A DNA stretch of 64,000 bases from Prolixibacteraceae bacterium (lineage in GTDB: Bacteria; Bacteroidota; Bacteroidia; Bacteroidales; Prolixibacteraceae). The stretch is taken from assembly GCA_028377305.1 (NCBI GenBank), contig JAONJW010000003.1, forward strand, positions 17,696 through 81,695, in the 5' to 3' direction. Positions 36,163-46,639 of this stretch are shown here, one piece after another. The notes beneath the pieces were generated by a model. It had not been told where the DNA came from. It saw only the letters and a list, made by a program, of their open reading frames with translations, and did no database searches. The position numbers and the translations under genes were made by a program. The first letter of the stretch is position 1; every line of letters begins with the position of its first letter.

Positions 36163-38103
36163 TTATTTATAGCTACGTTGAACAAGTTTTACATTCTCGA
36201 AAACTAATTCTTCTTTATGCATTACAGGCTCTTGCCCAGCACCTTTATACTCCCAAGCCGAAGCGTAACATCCGATCTCATCGTTACGTTTTGCTTCTCC
36301 TTCTTCTGTAGCCGACTCTTCACGGAAGTGTCCACCACATGATTCATTACGTGCCAATGCATCTAATGCCATAAGTTCAGCAATATCGAATGAATCTGCC
36401 ACACGAACTGCTTTCTCTAGTTCAGGGTTAAGATTATCCAATTCACCTGGGATGCGTACATTTGTATAGTACTCGTCACGTAGCGCACGAATCTCTGAAA
36501 CAGCCGTTTTCAAACCTGCTTCATTACGAGACATACCTACATGATCCCACATGATCATACCCAACTTTTTGTGGAAATAATCTACTGGCTCTGATCCATT
36601 CGCATTGAAAAGTTGACTCAAGCGATCTGTAACACTCTTCTCGGCTTCTGCAAACTCAGGAAGGGTTGTCTCGATCTTAGGAACCATGATTTCATCTGCA
36701 AGATAATCACCGATAGTATAAGGAAGAACGAAATATCCATCTGCCAATCCTTGCATCAATGCGGATGCTCCTAGACGGTTTGCACCGTGATCAGAGAAGT
36801 TTGCTTCTCCTAATGAATATAGTCCAGGAATGGTTGTCATCAAGTTATAATCAACCCATGTTCCACCCATTGTGTAGTGAATCGCAGGATAGATCTGCAT
36901 AGGGTTGCTATATGGATCAACGTCAGTAATCTTCTCATACATCTGGAAAAGGTTACCATAACGCTTCTCAATAGTATCGCGTCCCAAACGGTCGATAGCA
37001 TATTTAAAGTCAAGGAATACCGCTTTACCTTCAGCATTTACACCGAAACCTGCATCACAACGCTCTTTTGCAGCACGAGAAGCAACATCACGCGGTACAA
37101 GATTACCGTATGATGGGTAACGACGCTCTAGATAAAAGTCGCGATCCTCATCTTTAATATCATTTGCTGAAATCTCTCCTTTTTGAAGTTTAACAGCATC
37201 TTCTTTCTTCTTTGGTACCCAAACACGTCCGTCATTACGTAAAGACTCTGACATCAAAGTCAACTTAGACTGCTGTGATCCGTGAACTGGAATACAAGTC
37301 GGGTGAATCTGTACGAATGCAGGATTCGACATGTAAGCTCCACGACGGTAAATCTGTGCTGCTACCGATCCTGAACATCCCATTGCATTGGTAGAAAGGA
37401 AGAATACGTTCCCATAACCTCCTGTACACATACATACAGCATGAGCACCATGTTTTTGAATCTCTCCAGTGATCATGTCACGAGCAATAATACCTCTTGC
37501 CTTACCATCAACAACAACAAGATCTAGCATCTCCGTACGGTTATGCATCTCTACTGTTCCTGCGTTGATCTGACGGTTTAGTGCTGAATAAGCTCCCAAC
37601 AATAACTGCTGACCAGTTTGTCCACGAGCATAGAACGTACGACTTACCAATACACCACCGAATGAACGGTTAGATAGTGATCCGCCATATTCACGTGCAA
37701 ATGGAACTCCTTGTGCAACACATTGGTCAATGATTAGAGGTGAAACCTCTGCCAAACGATATACGTTCGATTCTCTTGCTCTATAGTCTCCACCTTTAAT
37801 TGTATCGTAGAAAAGACGATAGATAGAGTCATTATCGTTTTGATAATTCTTTGCTGCGTTGATACCTCCCTGTGCTGCAATAGAGTGTGCACGTCGTGGA
37901 GAATCTTGATAACAGAATGCCTTTACGTTGTATCCTAGCTCTCCTAATGAAGCAGCTGCAGATGCACCCGCAAGACCTGTTCCTACAACGATAACGTCTA
38001 GTTTACGCTTGTTCGCTGGAGAAACAACTTTAATACTTGCTTTATGTTTAGACCATTTCTCGGCCAATGGCCCAGCTGGTGCTTTTGAATCTAAAATGCT
38101 CAT
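36163..38103 (-). CDS. sdhA: Succinate dehydrogenase/fumarate reductase flavoprotein subunit
   Basis: 646 aa with covalent [16 protein letters not shown] is the dinucleotide fold; [14 protein letters not shown] contains the FAD-linking His; [14 protein letters not shown] and HPTCIP are the dicarboxylate-site motifs. It is 24 nt upstream of sdhB. Its length suits the Bacteroidota/B-type complex, which commonly works as a fumarate reductase under anaerobic conditions (inference). Confidence 0.96.
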   Translation of the reverse strand: MSILDSKAPAGPLAEKWSKHKASIKVVSPANKRKLDVIVVGTGLAGASAAASLGELGYNVKAFCYQDSPRRAHSIAAQGGINAAKNYQNDNDSIYRLFYDTIKGGDYRARESNVYRLAEVSPLIIDQCVAQGVPFAREYGGSLSNRSFGGVLVSRTFYARGQTGQQLLLGAYSALNRQINAGTVEMHNRTEMLDLVVVDGKARGIIARDMITGEIQKHGAHAVCMCTGGYGNVFFLSTNAMGCSGSVAAQIYRRGAYMSNPAFVQIHPTCIPVHGSQQSKLTLMSESLRNDGRVWVPKKKEDAVKLQKGEISANDIKDEDRDFYLERRYPSYGNLVPRDVASRAAKERCDAGFGVNAEGKAVFLDFKYAIDRLGRDTIEKRYGNLFQMYEKITDVDPYSNPMQIYPAIHYTMGGTWVDYNLMTTIPGLYSLGEANFSDHGANRLGASALMQGLADGYFVLPYTIGDYLADEIMVPKIETTLPEFAEAEKSVTDRLSQLFNANGSEPVDYFHKKLGMIMWDHVGMSRNEAGLKTAVSEIRALRDEYYTNVRIPGELDNLNPELEKAVRVADSFDIAELMALDALARNESCGGHFREESATEEGEAKRNDEIGCYASAWEYKGAGQEPVMHKEELVFENVKLVQRSYK

Positions 38104-38124
38104 CTGTAAAATCCTTAAAGGTTC

Positions 38125-38817
38125 TTAGAATTTAATCATGAAGTATAATGGAATAATCGCGAATCCGACTGCAATTACCCATGCTAAGATGCGTGCAGCC
38201 ACTTCTAATCGCTTTCTCCAAATCTGGTTGTTCCATCCAATAGTATGTAACGCTGACCAGAATCCGTGAGAAATGTGAAGTCCTAAAAGTCCGGAAGCAA
38301 CGATGTAGATGATACAGTATAGTGCTGATGATTTAAATAAACCCGCAACAACAGCATAGGCATTTTCCATCTCAACACTTACACCACTTTGCATTACGTG
38401 AACTGCCGTAAGACCTTCGTGTGTGATCTTGAATTTCCACCAGAATTGTGCGATGTGCATTACCAAGAATGCAAGCACCAAACCTCCAAGAATCAACATG
38501 TTCTTCGATGGAGCTATTGGACTAAGCACTTTATCTCCTGAATTGTAAGAAATAGGACGTGCCTTTCTGTTCTCCAAAGTGATTACGAACGACCAAATGA
38601 TGTGAACCAAAAAACCTAGTGCCAATACAGGCTCCATAATCTTGATTGCTGGATTGGTAGCCATAAAGTGTGCTGCCATGTTAAACAAGTCGCCACTGTC
38701 GTCAAAGATCAACAGTAAGTTCAAACTCAGGTGAACACAGATGAATGTTATCAGGAATAACCCAGTAACACTCATAAAGAATTTCTTCCCGATGGAAGAT
38801 TTCATAAAACTGCTCAT
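38125..38817 (-). CDS. sdhC: Succinate dehydrogenase/fumarate reductase cytochrome b subunit
   Basis: 230 aa, five membrane helices. It is the single, fused cytochrome b subunit of B-type complexes, with candidate heme histidines in the helices (CVHLSL, FLVHIIW, LVMHIAQF, LGLHISHGFW). It anchors the flavoprotein and iron-sulfur subunits to the inner membrane and exchanges electrons with menaquinone. First gene of the operon, with a clear upstream promoter. Confidence 0.92.
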   Translation of the reverse strand: MSSFMKSSIGKKFFMSVTGLFLITFICVHLSLNLLLIFDDSGDLFNMAAHFMATNPAIKIMEPVLALGFLVHIIWSFVITLENRKARPISYNSGDKVLSPIAPSKNMLILGGLVLAFLVMHIAQFWWKFKITHEGLTAVHVMQSGVSVEMENAYAVVAGLFKSSALYCIIYIVASGLLGLHISHGFWSALHTIGWNNQIWRKRLEVAARILAWVIAVGFAIIPLYFMIKF

Positions 38818-38874
38818 AAGTCTCTATTTAAGATATTTGAATCTTTATATAACTGATTTCTATTTAAATCTCCA

Positions 38875-38905
38875 CAAATGTAGAACCCATACGTAAATAG
38901 ATCAA
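38875..38905 (-). promoter_or_regulatory. Promoter of the sdhCAB operon
   Basis: Minus strand: TTG at 38905-38903, 20-nt spacer, then TACATTTG at 38882-38875, an exact TAnnTTTG match. It lies about 58 nt upstream of the sdhC start. Confidence 0.75.
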
Positions 38906-39046
38906 TAGATCGGCACTATAATTCGACAATTTAAAATGTTTCTAAAAATACAATTCAGTTAGTCTAAAATGTTCATTATTAATACGTAAACATAAAAAGT
39001 GTATTGAACGATCGAATCATCTACTAAAAAAAGTTGTATTACATAC

Positions 39047-39904
39047 CTATTGATCTTCTTTTGTGTCTGTTTTTGTCGATTCTTTTACCTTTTGTCTCTC
39101 CTGCCAATGAGCATCAATTTGAGTGGTAAATTGGTTTAATTGAAATAAGAAAATCTCTGGTTCTTCAATGAATCCATGATGCCCTGAATGTTCTAAAACA
39201 GTCAAATGTCCATTTCTCCAATTCGGAAAATCTGCTTGTAATTTTTCTAACGGTGCTACTTGGTCATATTTTCCCGCAATGATATGTACGGGAATAGGGT
39301 AGCAGTTTACAAGATGATGCCAAGAGTGTCTTCCTTTCATTGCTTCAATGATATTTACCAATGAAGCGGGGGTCATCTTTTGAGCATCCTCGATCATCTC
39401 ATCCATTACCGAACGCATCCTCTCTCTGTTTTTAGGCGCAAAACTGTCTGGAATAGAGATGCGGGCAATACTCCCTGCTTTTCCCTTTAAAACAAAGCTC
39501 TTCTCTCTCTCTTTAAGTTTTTGATACTCTTTGCTTGCTGCCCATGTAGCACTATGAATAAGGTTTAGGGATTTTAGTGTATTGGGATAAAAAGCAGCCA
39601 TGGCTTGTCCCACGTAACCTCCCATAGAGTGCCCTGCGAAATGAACACGTCCTTCAATTTCCAAATGGTCAAGAAGCATCATCATATCTGCTGCAATCTC
39701 ATCAAAGCTAAAAGGGGTTGTAACCTCACCAGCATCTCCATGTCCTGGAAGGTCTACCGCGATGACCTTATATTGGAGTGCTAGTTTCTCTTTTATTGGA
39801 TCGAACGCCTTTTTCGATTCCATATAACCGTGTAGAAGTAAAAGGACTTCTCCTTCTCCAAATACTTCAACACAATAGTTTCTATGGTTAATGTTTAGAT
39901 ACAA
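39047..39904 (-). CDS. Alpha/beta hydrolase
   Basis: Nucleophile elbow GHSMGGY, oxyanion-side LLHGYMES and terminal His motif HSGHHGFIEEP give the Ser-Asp-His triad of the alpha/beta-hydrolase fold; the cap region follows the nucleophile. The frame opens at an ATG at 39976, but a perfect -7 box (TATCTTTG, minus strand, 39949-39942) lies inside that extension. The TTG at 39904 (285 aa) starts right before the first beta strand and is preferred; the 309-aa version remains possible. Substrate unknown. Confidence 0.75.
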   Translation of the reverse strand: MYLNINHRNYCVEVFGEGEVLLLLHGYMESKKAFDPIKEKLALQYKVIAVDLPGHGDAGEVTTPFSFDEIAADMMMLLDHLEIEGRVHFAGHSMGGYVGQAMAAFYPNTLKSLNLIHSATWAASKEYQKLKEREKSFVLKGKAGSIARISIPDSFAPKNRERMRSVMDEMIEDAQKMTPASLVNIIEAMKGRHSWHHLVNCYPIPVHIIAGKYDQVAPLEKLQADFPNWRNGHLTVLEHSGHHGFIEEPEIFLFQLNQFTTQIDAHWQERQKVKESTKTDTKEDQ

Positions 39905-39940
39905 AATGTGTATGATATTTAAGTGTTTATCTGAATACTG

Positions 39941-39959
39941 ACAAAGATAACATCTTTGT
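39941..39959 (-). promoter_or_regulatory. -7 box embedded in a palindrome upstream of the alpha/beta hydrolase
   Basis: An 8-bp perfect dyad with 3-nt centre (ACAAAGAT, AAC, ATCTTTGT). The minus-strand arm forms TATCTTTG, an exact -7 box. The overlap of a dyad with the promoter core could be a repressor site or chance. Confidence 0.45.
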
Positions 39960-39976
39960 GACGAAAAATAGACCAT

Positions 39977-40335
39977 ATGTTTTACCTTAATTATTGGGAC
40001 CAGAGGTCTGCGTTATTTTTTAGTAATTATTTTGAATAAATAGTGCAAAGTCCTAACTCCTAACTCTTAATCCATGTGTATTTCATTTCCTAAGTACTAT
40101 ATTACTGTACTAGATGAAAAATTACGGATTAAGTTAGAATACAATGAATTTGTTTATTGAAGTTGTAGATAACGTAGTGACCCTACTGTCTTGACAAGGT
40201 TTATTTTATCAAGAACTTATAATAAGGGCATATGATTTATCTATTAAATATGAAAATAAATTAAAAATCGCATGAAATATTTCATATCTTAAACTAAGAG
40301 GGGCATATTTGCAGAAAAATGCAACTAATATAACA
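39977..40335. other. Divergent intergenic region upstream of the NhaC-type antiporter
   Basis: No gene. Contains a short direct repeat (CCTAACT at about 40051-40066) and, at 40304-40311, CATATTTG, a good -7 box for the antiporter gene. Otherwise AT-rich. Confidence 0.5.
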
Positions 40336-41640
40336 ATGAACAATAGCGTAAAATCAAACAAATGGGCACTTTTGCCTATTCTTGTTTTCTTAGTAATATA
40401 TCTGGTTTCGTCTCTTTGGTCTGGTGACTTTTATAAGATGCCATTGATAATCTCTTTCCTTGTGGCGGCATTTTGTGCCATTGCGATGAATATGGAAAGA
40501 TCTGTTCCTGATAAAATCGAATCTTTTGTAAAAGGAATGGGAGATAAGAACATCATGATGATGGTGTTTATTTTTCTATTAGCAGGATGTTTTGCTGCTA
40601 CAGCAAAGGCCGTGGGAGCTGTGGACGCTACGGTTAATGTAGGATTACATTTTCTGCCTCCCAATATCATGCTCGCAGGAGTGTTTATCATTTCATGTTT
40701 TATATCTCTTTCAATTGGTACTTCATTAGGGACAATCCTTGCATTGGCTCCGATGGCGGTTTCATTATCTGAACGAGGAGGTGTAGGCATCGCATTGGCT
40801 CTTGGAGCTATTGTTGGTGGTTCTATGTTTGGAGACAATTTATCTTTGATCTCTGATACTACTATCGCTGCCTCAAGAACGCAAGGGTGTTCGATGAGAG
40901 ATAAGTTTAGGATGAACTTCAAAATAGTCGTTCCTGCTGCCATCGTTTCGATCGTGATATATGCCCTATGCAATGTTTCTAGCAGCGTTGAAGCTACAGG
41001 CTTTACTACACAAGAGTTGATTATGGTACTGCCTTATCTTTTTGTGTTAATCTCGGCACTGGCTGGTATGAATGTAATTTTTGTTTTACTTCTCGGCACT
41101 GTATTTGCAGGCTCAATTGGCCTATTGACTGGCAAACTTGCTGCCTGGGAATGGTTAAAGACCATGAGTGGTGGAGCTATGGGGATGTCGGAAATCATTA
41201 TAATCTCTATGATTGTAGGTGGTATTGTGGAGTTGATCCGAATTAATGGTGGAATACAATTTCTATTGAATACCATTGGAAAGCGTGCCAATGGTAAAAA
41301 GGGAGCAGAGTTTGGTGTAGCTATGCTGGTTGGTTTGGTGAATGTATTTACTGCAAATAATACCATTGCTATTGTTATGTCTGGGCCCATTGTAAAAGAT
41401 ATTGCTTCTGCTTATAATATTTCACCGAAAAGAGCTGCTTCTATTATGGATACCTTCTCTTGTTTCGTACAAGGTATGATCCCATATGGAGCACAGATTC
41501 TCGCTGCGGTAACATTAGTTGGGCTAGACAAGGTGACACCAATAGAATTAATGCAGTTCTTGTACTATCCATATTTAATGGGAATGGCTGCAATTTTATC
41601 GATCTTACTTCAATGGCCAGTAGAAAAAGTCAAATCTTAA
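40336..41640 (+). CDS. NhaC-family Na+/H+ antiporter
   Basis: 434 aa with about 11 membrane segments. Motifs such as SIGTSLGTILALAP, GGSMFGDNLSLISDTT and MDTFSCFVQGMIPYGAQ are typical of the NhaC antiporter superfamily, which exchanges Na+ for protons or couples Na+ to organic solutes. The frame could start at a TTG at 40309, but CATATTTG (40304-40311), a -7 box, overlaps that codon, so the ATG at 40336 is chosen. The next gene, a TonB-dependent receptor, starts 55 nt downstream behind a hairpin. Confidence 0.87.
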   Translation: MNNSVKSNKWALLPILVFLVIYLVSSLWSGDFYKMPLIISFLVAAFCAIAMNMERSVPDKIESFVKGMGDKNIMMMVFIFLLAGCFAATAKAVGAVDATVNVGLHFLPPNIMLAGVFIISCFISLSIGTSLGTILALAPMAVSLSERGGVGIALALGAIVGGSMFGDNLSLISDTTIAASRTQGCSMRDKFRMNFKIVVPAAIVSIVIYALCNVSSSVEATGFTTQELIMVLPYLFVLISALAGMNVIFVLLLGTVFAGSIGLLTGKLAAWEWLKTMSGGAMGMSEIIIISMIVGGIVELIRINGGIQFLLNTIGKRANGKKGAEFGVAMLVGLVNVFTANNTIAIVMSGPIVKDIASAYNISPKRAASIMDTFSCFVQGMIPYGAQILAAVTLVGLDKVTPIELMQFLYYPYLMGMAAILSILLQWPVEKVKS

Positions 41641-41657
41641 CAACATTATATGTTCAC

Positions 41658-41698
41658 CATTGTTGCTATTAGTGTAAATCAAACTAATAGCAACAATG
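41658..41698 (+). promoter_or_regulatory. Hairpin that includes the receptor start codon
   Basis: 16-bp perfect stem (41658-41673 with 41683-41698) and 9-nt loop. The right arm ends with the ATG (41696-41698) of the receptor gene, so in the mRNA the start codon would be paired. There is no T-run. It may act as the antiporter terminator, as a translational switch for the receptor, or both. Confidence 0.7.
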
Positions 41699-44092
41699 AA
41701 AAATATAGTGATGCTTTGGGCTTTGATGTTATTCCTAGTAACAGGAAGCCTATATGCACAAACAAAGAACCAAGGAGTATTTAAAGGTATTGTTGTAGAT
41801 GCCCAAACCAATAAACCCTTACCCTTTGCTGCGGTTCAAATTGCAGATACTACTGATGGTGCAATAACCGATGATGAAGGTCTATTCACTATCGAAAATA
41901 TTAAACCAGGTTATCATGCCATCAAAGTTACGCTTCTAGGCTACAAAACGTTTATTTCTGATGCCCTTCTTGTAACCAATGCCAGATCTACTTATTTACA
42001 AGTCTCTCTTTCCCCTTCAGTGGTTGATATTGATGAAGTCAAAGTGAGACCGTCTGCTTTTAAAGAGAAGGTGGAAGCCCCTATTGCCTTCCGTTCAATC
42101 CCTATTGAAGAGATTGAGCGTAATCCTGGAGGAAATAGAGATATATCTAAAGTGATTCAATCCTATCCAGGAGTGGGATCTTCTGTCTCCTTCCGTAACG
42201 ATCTAATTGTCCGAGGTGGTGGCCCTTCGGAGAACCGTTTCTTTTTAGACGGTGTAGAGATTCCCACCATTAATCACTTCACAACACAAGGAGCTTCTGG
42301 AGGTCCTACAGGAATTTTAAATGTTGATTTCATTCGTGAGGTAAACTTTTATTCGGGATCTTACCCTACAAATTTCGGAATGCCATTAAGTTCGGTTCTC
42401 TCTTTCGAACAGAAGGATGGAAATACGGATAAGATGAAATTTAGGGCCACCGTTGGCGCCTCCGACTTGGCATTAACAGCTGATGGACCAATAGGGGCGA
42501 AAACCACCATGGTTGCTTCAGCCCGAAGATCCTATTTGCAGTTTCTATTCCAGTTACTGGATCTACCTTTTCTACCAACATATAATGATGTTCAGTTTAA
42601 GATTAAACATAAGTTTGATAGTAAGAATGAATTGACTTTTATAGGTATTGGAGCTTTTGACGACCTTGTTTTAAATGAGGATGCCAACGAGACAGAAGAA
42701 CAGAGATATATTCTAGGGAATATACCGACCAACAATCAGTGGAGTTATACTTTAGGTGCAGTATATAAACATTTCTATGACAAAGGATATCATACACTGA
42801 TATTAAGTAATGACCGCCTCGATAATAGTGCAGAGAAGTATAAAGATAATGTGGAGACTGTAGATAACTTGAATCTTAACTATAACTCTTACGAGATGAA
42901 CACTCGTTTTCGTTATGAGAATCACTTCTACCATGAAAACTTTAAGGCTGTATCGGGGGTTAGTGTTCAAAATGTCCAATACTATAATAAAACCTTTCAA
43001 AGAGAATATCTTGGAGATGAGGTTGTTGATTATCAATATAAAACTAATCTTGACTACTGGAAGTTTGGTCTGTTCACACAGCTAACACAGGCTTTCTTTG
43101 ATCAAAGACTTGACCTATCTCTAGGTCTACGAATTGATGGTTCTAGCTATGCCTCTTATATGAATAATCCTTTTAAACAATTTGCCCCACGACTGTCTGT
43201 AAAATACAATTTCACGGATAAGTTAAGCTTAAATGGTTATGGTGCCAGACTTTATCAATTGCCGGTAAACACCACTCTTGGATATAAAGATTTAGAAGGA
43301 AATCTCGTAAACAAAGACAATGAAATTACTTTTATATCCTCTGATCAGTTGGGACTAGGATTGGTATTACGTCCGCGAGAGAATACAGTTTTCTCTGTAG
43401 AAGGTTTTTATAAGCAGTATGATAAGTATCCCTATTCTGTTCAAGATTCAATCTCTACTGCGAGCCAAGGTGGCGACTTTGGTGTGGTAGGTACAGAAGA
43501 GGTGACATCCACCTCTAAAGGGCGAGCCTATGGAATGGAGACCCTTTATCGTAATAGCGATTTGAAAGGGTTTAATGTGACAGCATCTTATACTTTCTTC
43601 TACTCCGAGTTCCAAGACTATCGCCATGTATATATCCCTTCATCATGGGATGTACGACACATATTGGCTTTGACTGTATTGAAGAATCTGCCTAAAAATT
43701 GGTCAATTGGGGCAAGATATCGTTTTCAGGGTGGATCACCCTATACTCCATATAACGAGCCGAAATCATCACTAAAAGAGGCTTGGGATGTACAAGGACA
43801 AGGGTATCTCGATTATGCTGCATTTAACACGGAGCGACTAGGCTCTTTTTCACAGCTAGACCTGCGGGTGGATAAAGCTTGGTATTATGACAAGTGGACG
43901 CTGATGTTTTATGTTGATATCCAAAATGTGTTGGCTACTGCTACCGATACTCCAGATGTATTGGTACAACAGTTTGATGAAAGTGGTATTCCTTTGACAG
44001 ACCCTAACGATCCTAATAGGTACGATTTGAAATATCTAGACACCTCTTCTGGGAACATGATTCCAACCATAGGTATTATGGTCGAATTTTAG
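41696..44092 (+). CDS. TonB-dependent outer membrane receptor
   Basis: 798 aa. Signal peptide to about residue 22 (ending SLYAQ). CarboxypepD_reg-like domain at about 28-110 (FKGIVVDAQTNKPLPFAAV). Plug at about 120-245 with IVRGGGPSENRFFLDGVEIP. The barrel ends IGIMVEF, an aromatic-terminated last strand. No SusD partner. The start codon lies in a 16-bp hairpin (separate entry); the next in-frame ATG at 41711 would remove the positively charged signal-peptide start, so 41696 is kept. Substrate unknown. Confidence 0.9.
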   Translation: MKNIVMLWALMLFLVTGSLYAQTKNQGVFKGIVVDAQTNKPLPFAAVQIADTTDGAITDDEGLFTIENIKPGYHAIKVTLLGYKTFISDALLVTNARSTYLQVSLSPSVVDIDEVKVRPSAFKEKVEAPIAFRSIPIEEIERNPGGNRDISKVIQSYPGVGSSVSFRNDLIVRGGGPSENRFFLDGVEIPTINHFTTQGASGGPTGILNVDFIREVNFYSGSYPTNFGMPLSSVLSFEQKDGNTDKMKFRATVGASDLALTADGPIGAKTTMVASARRSYLQFLFQLLDLPFLPTYNDVQFKIKHKFDSKNELTFIGIGAFDDLVLNEDANETEEQRYILGNIPTNNQWSYTLGAVYKHFYDKGYHTLILSNDRLDNSAEKYKDNVETVDNLNLNYNSYEMNTRFRYENHFYHENFKAVSGVSVQNVQYYNKTFQREYLGDEVVDYQYKTNLDYWKFGLFTQLTQAFFDQRLDLSLGLRIDGSSYASYMNNPFKQFAPRLSVKYNFTDKLSLNGYGARLYQLPVNTTLGYKDLEGNLVNKDNEITFISSDQLGLGLVLRPRENTVFSVEGFYKQYDKYPYSVQDSISTASQGGDFGVVGTEEVTSTSKGRAYGMETLYRNSDLKGFNVTASYTFFYSEFQDYRHVYIPSSWDVRHILALTVLKNLPKNWSIGARYRFQGGSPYTPYNEPKSSLKEAWDVQGQGYLDYAAFNTERLGSFSQLDLRVDKAWYYDKWTLMFYVDIQNVLATATDTPDVLVQQFDESGIPLTDPNDPNRYDLKYLDTSSGNMIPTIGIMVEF

Positions 44093-44099
44093 TTTAGAC

Positions 44100-44139
44100 A
44101 ATTAAGGCGTCGAATGGATTTAACATTGACGCCTTAATT
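44100..44139. terminator. Bidirectional terminator between the receptor and sucD
   Basis: 12-bp perfect stem (44100-44111 with 44128-44139) with a smaller inner stem AATG/CATT, lying between convergent genes ending at 44092 and 44158. Confidence 0.8.
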
Positions 44140-44157
44140 CTCTAAATTATTAGGTGG

Positions 44158-45027
44158 TTATGACAACAACTTCTTAATCAGTTCAGGAATCTCTTCAGGT
44201 TCTCTAGCTACAGGAATACCTAATCCTTCATAACATGCAATCTTGTCTTGTGCAGTACCACTGCCACTAGAGATAATCGCTCCGGCATGCCCCATCTGCT
44301 TTCCAGCAGGAGCAGTTTGACCTGCGAAGAAAGCAACCACTGGTTTGGTCATATGATTCTTGATAAATGCGGCAGCTCTCTCTTCAGCATCGCCACCAAT
44401 TTCACCAATCAATACGACGGCTTTGGTTTCTGGATCAGCTTCAAATTGTTCTAGTAATTCTAAATAATACAATCCCGCAATTGGGTCACCACCAATGCCA
44501 ATACATGTGCTTTGACCGATACCATTACGTGTAAGCTGGTCTACCATTTCATAAGTCAGAGTTCCACTTCGACTTATAAGCCCTACATTTCCTTCCATAA
44601 ATATATTAGTTGGAAGGATTCCAATCATAGCTTTACCGGGTGATATTAGACCAGGGCAGTTTGGTCCAATCATACTCGTGCCATTCTTATTTAAGACCGC
44701 TTTTACCCTTAGCATATCTACCACAGGGATACCCTCTGATATAGCGATAACAAGTCTTACCCCTGCCTCTGATGCTTCAATGATTGCATCAGGAGCAAAA
44801 CGTGCAGGGACAAATATGATGGATGTGTCTGCCCATGTATTTAAAACAGCCTCTTGCATCGTGTTATATACTGGAACACCTTCTACTGTTGTTCCTCCCT
44901 TTCCAGGTGATATTCCTCCAACTATATGAGTGCCATACTCTATCATCTTTTTTGTGTGGAATGCACCATCTCTACCTGTAATGCCTTGTACGATGACGCG
45001 ACTCTTTTTATCTATTAGAATGCTCAT
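44158..45027 (-). CDS. sucD: Succinyl-CoA ligase, alpha subunit
   Basis: 289 aa. Binds CoA and carries the phosphohistidine: [14 protein letters not shown] near the C-terminus has the active His (about His247). [14 protein letters not shown] at the N-terminus and [11 protein letters not shown] are CoA-binding motifs. Converts succinyl-CoA to succinate with NTP formation. Downstream of sucC with a gap of 28 nt. Confidence 0.97.
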   Translation of the reverse strand: MSILIDKKSRVIVQGITGRDGAFHTKKMIEYGTHIVGGISPGKGGTTVEGVPVYNTMQEAVLNTWADTSIIFVPARFAPDAIIEASEAGVRLVIAISEGIPVVDMLRVKAVLNKNGTSMIGPNCPGLISPGKAMIGILPTNIFMEGNVGLISRSGTLTYEMVDQLTRNGIGQSTCIGIGGDPIAGLYYLELLEQFEADPETKAVVLIGEIGGDAEERAAAFIKNHMTKPVVAFFAGQTAPAGKQMGHAGAIISSGSGTAQDKIACYEGLGIPVAREPEEIPELIKKLLS

Positions 45028-45055
45028 AATAACTCAATTTTGATGAATGCAATGT

Positions 45056-46189
45056 TTATGATAATGTAGAAATAGCAAGTTTAGCTGCCTCACTCATGGA
45101 TGAAACGGTCTTCACTTTGCTTGAAGTACTTAGAATCTTAAGACCCTCTTCTGCATTAGTGCCCGATAGTCTGATCACTATAGGAAGGGTGATTTTAATC
45201 TCTTCAAAAGCCTGTAAAAGTCCATGAGCTACATCATCACATCGAGTGATTCCTCCAAAAATATTAATCATGATGGCTTTTACATTGGGGTCTTGTGTAA
45301 GGTAATGCATCGCTTGTTTCACCTTCTTTGGATTAGAGCTTCCACCAATATCAAGGAAGTTGGCTGGTGTTCCTCCGTAAAGCTTGATCATATCCATCGT
45401 GGCCATGGCAAGACCTGCTCCATTGACCATGCAGCCAATATTGCCATCGAGTTTAATATAGCTAAGACCATGTTGCTTTGCTTCTAGTTCGAGCTTTTCA
45501 TCTTCGTCATCATCTCGAAGTTTATCTAGGTCGGGATGACGGTACATTGCATTGTCATCAATGGTCATCTTCGCATCTAACGCAATCATCTTTTCCTTAC
45601 TTGTTATAACTAGTGGGTTAATTTCAACCAAGGATGCATCTTGATCCACGAAAACTTTGTACATCTTCTCAATGGTATCTGCGAATTGTCTAACAAGATG
45701 AATATCCTTGAAAAAATCGAATGCGACCTCTCTTGCTCGAAAAGGAGCTAAACTAGAACCTATAGGAAGAGCGTATTTTTGAATCTTCTCGGGGCTTACT
45801 CTTGCAACTTCTTCAATCTCAACGCCTCCTTCTGAGCTGACCATGAGAAGAATAGTATGATTGCTTCGATCGATAGTAAGACCTACATAGTACTCTTTCT
45901 GAATATCTACAGCCTCTGAGATAAGTACTTTCTCAACAATATGTCCTTTAATATCCATTCCGAGAATGGTATTGGTTGCCATCTGAAGTTCCTTTTCATT
46001 TGAAGCAAGTTTTATTCCACCAGCTTTCCCTCGGCCTCCAGTATGCACTTGTGCTTTCACAACAACCTTTTTATTGATTTTTCTAAAAGCTAAGATAGCT
46101 TCTTTGGTATCAATACATAGTTTCTCTTTAGGCGTACAAATTTGATATCTGCTAAATATCTCCTTCGCCTGGTATTCATGTATTTTCAT
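45056..46189 (-). CDS. sucC: Succinyl-CoA ligase, beta subunit
   Basis: 377 aa. ATP-grasp domain with QVHTGGRGKAGGIKLA and VEINPLVIT, then the C-terminal ligase-CoA domain with DGNIGCMVNGAGLAM and MINIFGGITRCDDVA. It pairs with SucD; the two genes form an operon that ends at the shared terminator. Together with sdhCAB 6 kb away this gives two consecutive steps between succinyl-CoA and fumarate. Confidence 0.97.
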   Translation of the reverse strand: MKIHEYQAKEIFSRYQICTPKEKLCIDTKEAILAFRKINKKVVVKAQVHTGGRGKAGGIKLASNEKELQMATNTILGMDIKGHIVEKVLISEAVDIQKEYYVGLTIDRSNHTILLMVSSEGGVEIEEVARVSPEKIQKYALPIGSSLAPFRAREVAFDFFKDIHLVRQFADTIEKMYKVFVDQDASLVEINPLVITSKEKMIALDAKMTIDDNAMYRHPDLDKLRDDDEDEKLELEAKQHGLSYIKLDGNIGCMVNGAGLAMATMDMIKLYGGTPANFLDIGGSSNPKKVKQAMHYLTQDPNVKAIMINIFGGITRCDDVAHGLLQAFEEIKITLPIVIRLSGTNAEEGLKILSTSSKVKTVSSMSEAAKLAISTLS

Positions 46190-46294
46190 ATAAACAGGAT
46201 TATAAGAATGAATAAAATGGCTACTGATAAAACATCTATTCTTGTAATATGTTTATATAAATCTCTTCTACAATGGGTTGTTATATAGCATGTT

Positions 46295-46639
46295 TTAGTT
46301 GAAAACAGCCCAAACGGTAATGATTAAAATAATAGCCCATAAAATCCCATAGACACAGAATTTCTTTATGTCATGGACTTTCTTATTTCGTTCTCTATGT
46401 TTAATCTTTCGCACAACAGTATTCCATGATTTGCGACCTTTCTTTGGATCATTTCTTGTCACTTGGTTTAACTGGTCCCATGCTTGTAATACTTTACGAT
46501 ATGCAGGAGTGAGATCTTCTCCATTGCGCTCCAATACTAGGTGCTCTTTCGTTGGATTCGTACCAAGTATATGTCGAGCCCAATGGGTCCATAAACGATG
46601 GTTCGATGTTATATCAGAAGTCGAATTATTCTTATTCAT
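46295..46639 (-). CDS. Minimal anti-sigma factor-like membrane protein
   Basis: 114 aa. An N-terminal cytoplasmic region of about 90 residues with Trp/Leu-rich helices (WTHWARHILG, LQAWDQLNQV) resembles the sigma-binding part of FecR-type anti-sigma factors. A single membrane helix follows at about 93-112, and then the protein ends. The large periplasmic sensor domain of normal FecR (350-400 aa) is missing. It starts eight bases before the sigma-factor stop codon, so the two are translationally coupled. Assigned from position and layout rather than strong sequence signature. Confidence 0.55.
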   Translation of the reverse strand: MNKNNSTSDITSNHRLWTHWARHILGTNPTKEHLVLERNGEDLTPAYRKVLQAWDQLNQVTRNDPKKGRKSWNTVVRKIKHRERNKKVHDIKKFCVYGILWAIILIITVWAVFN

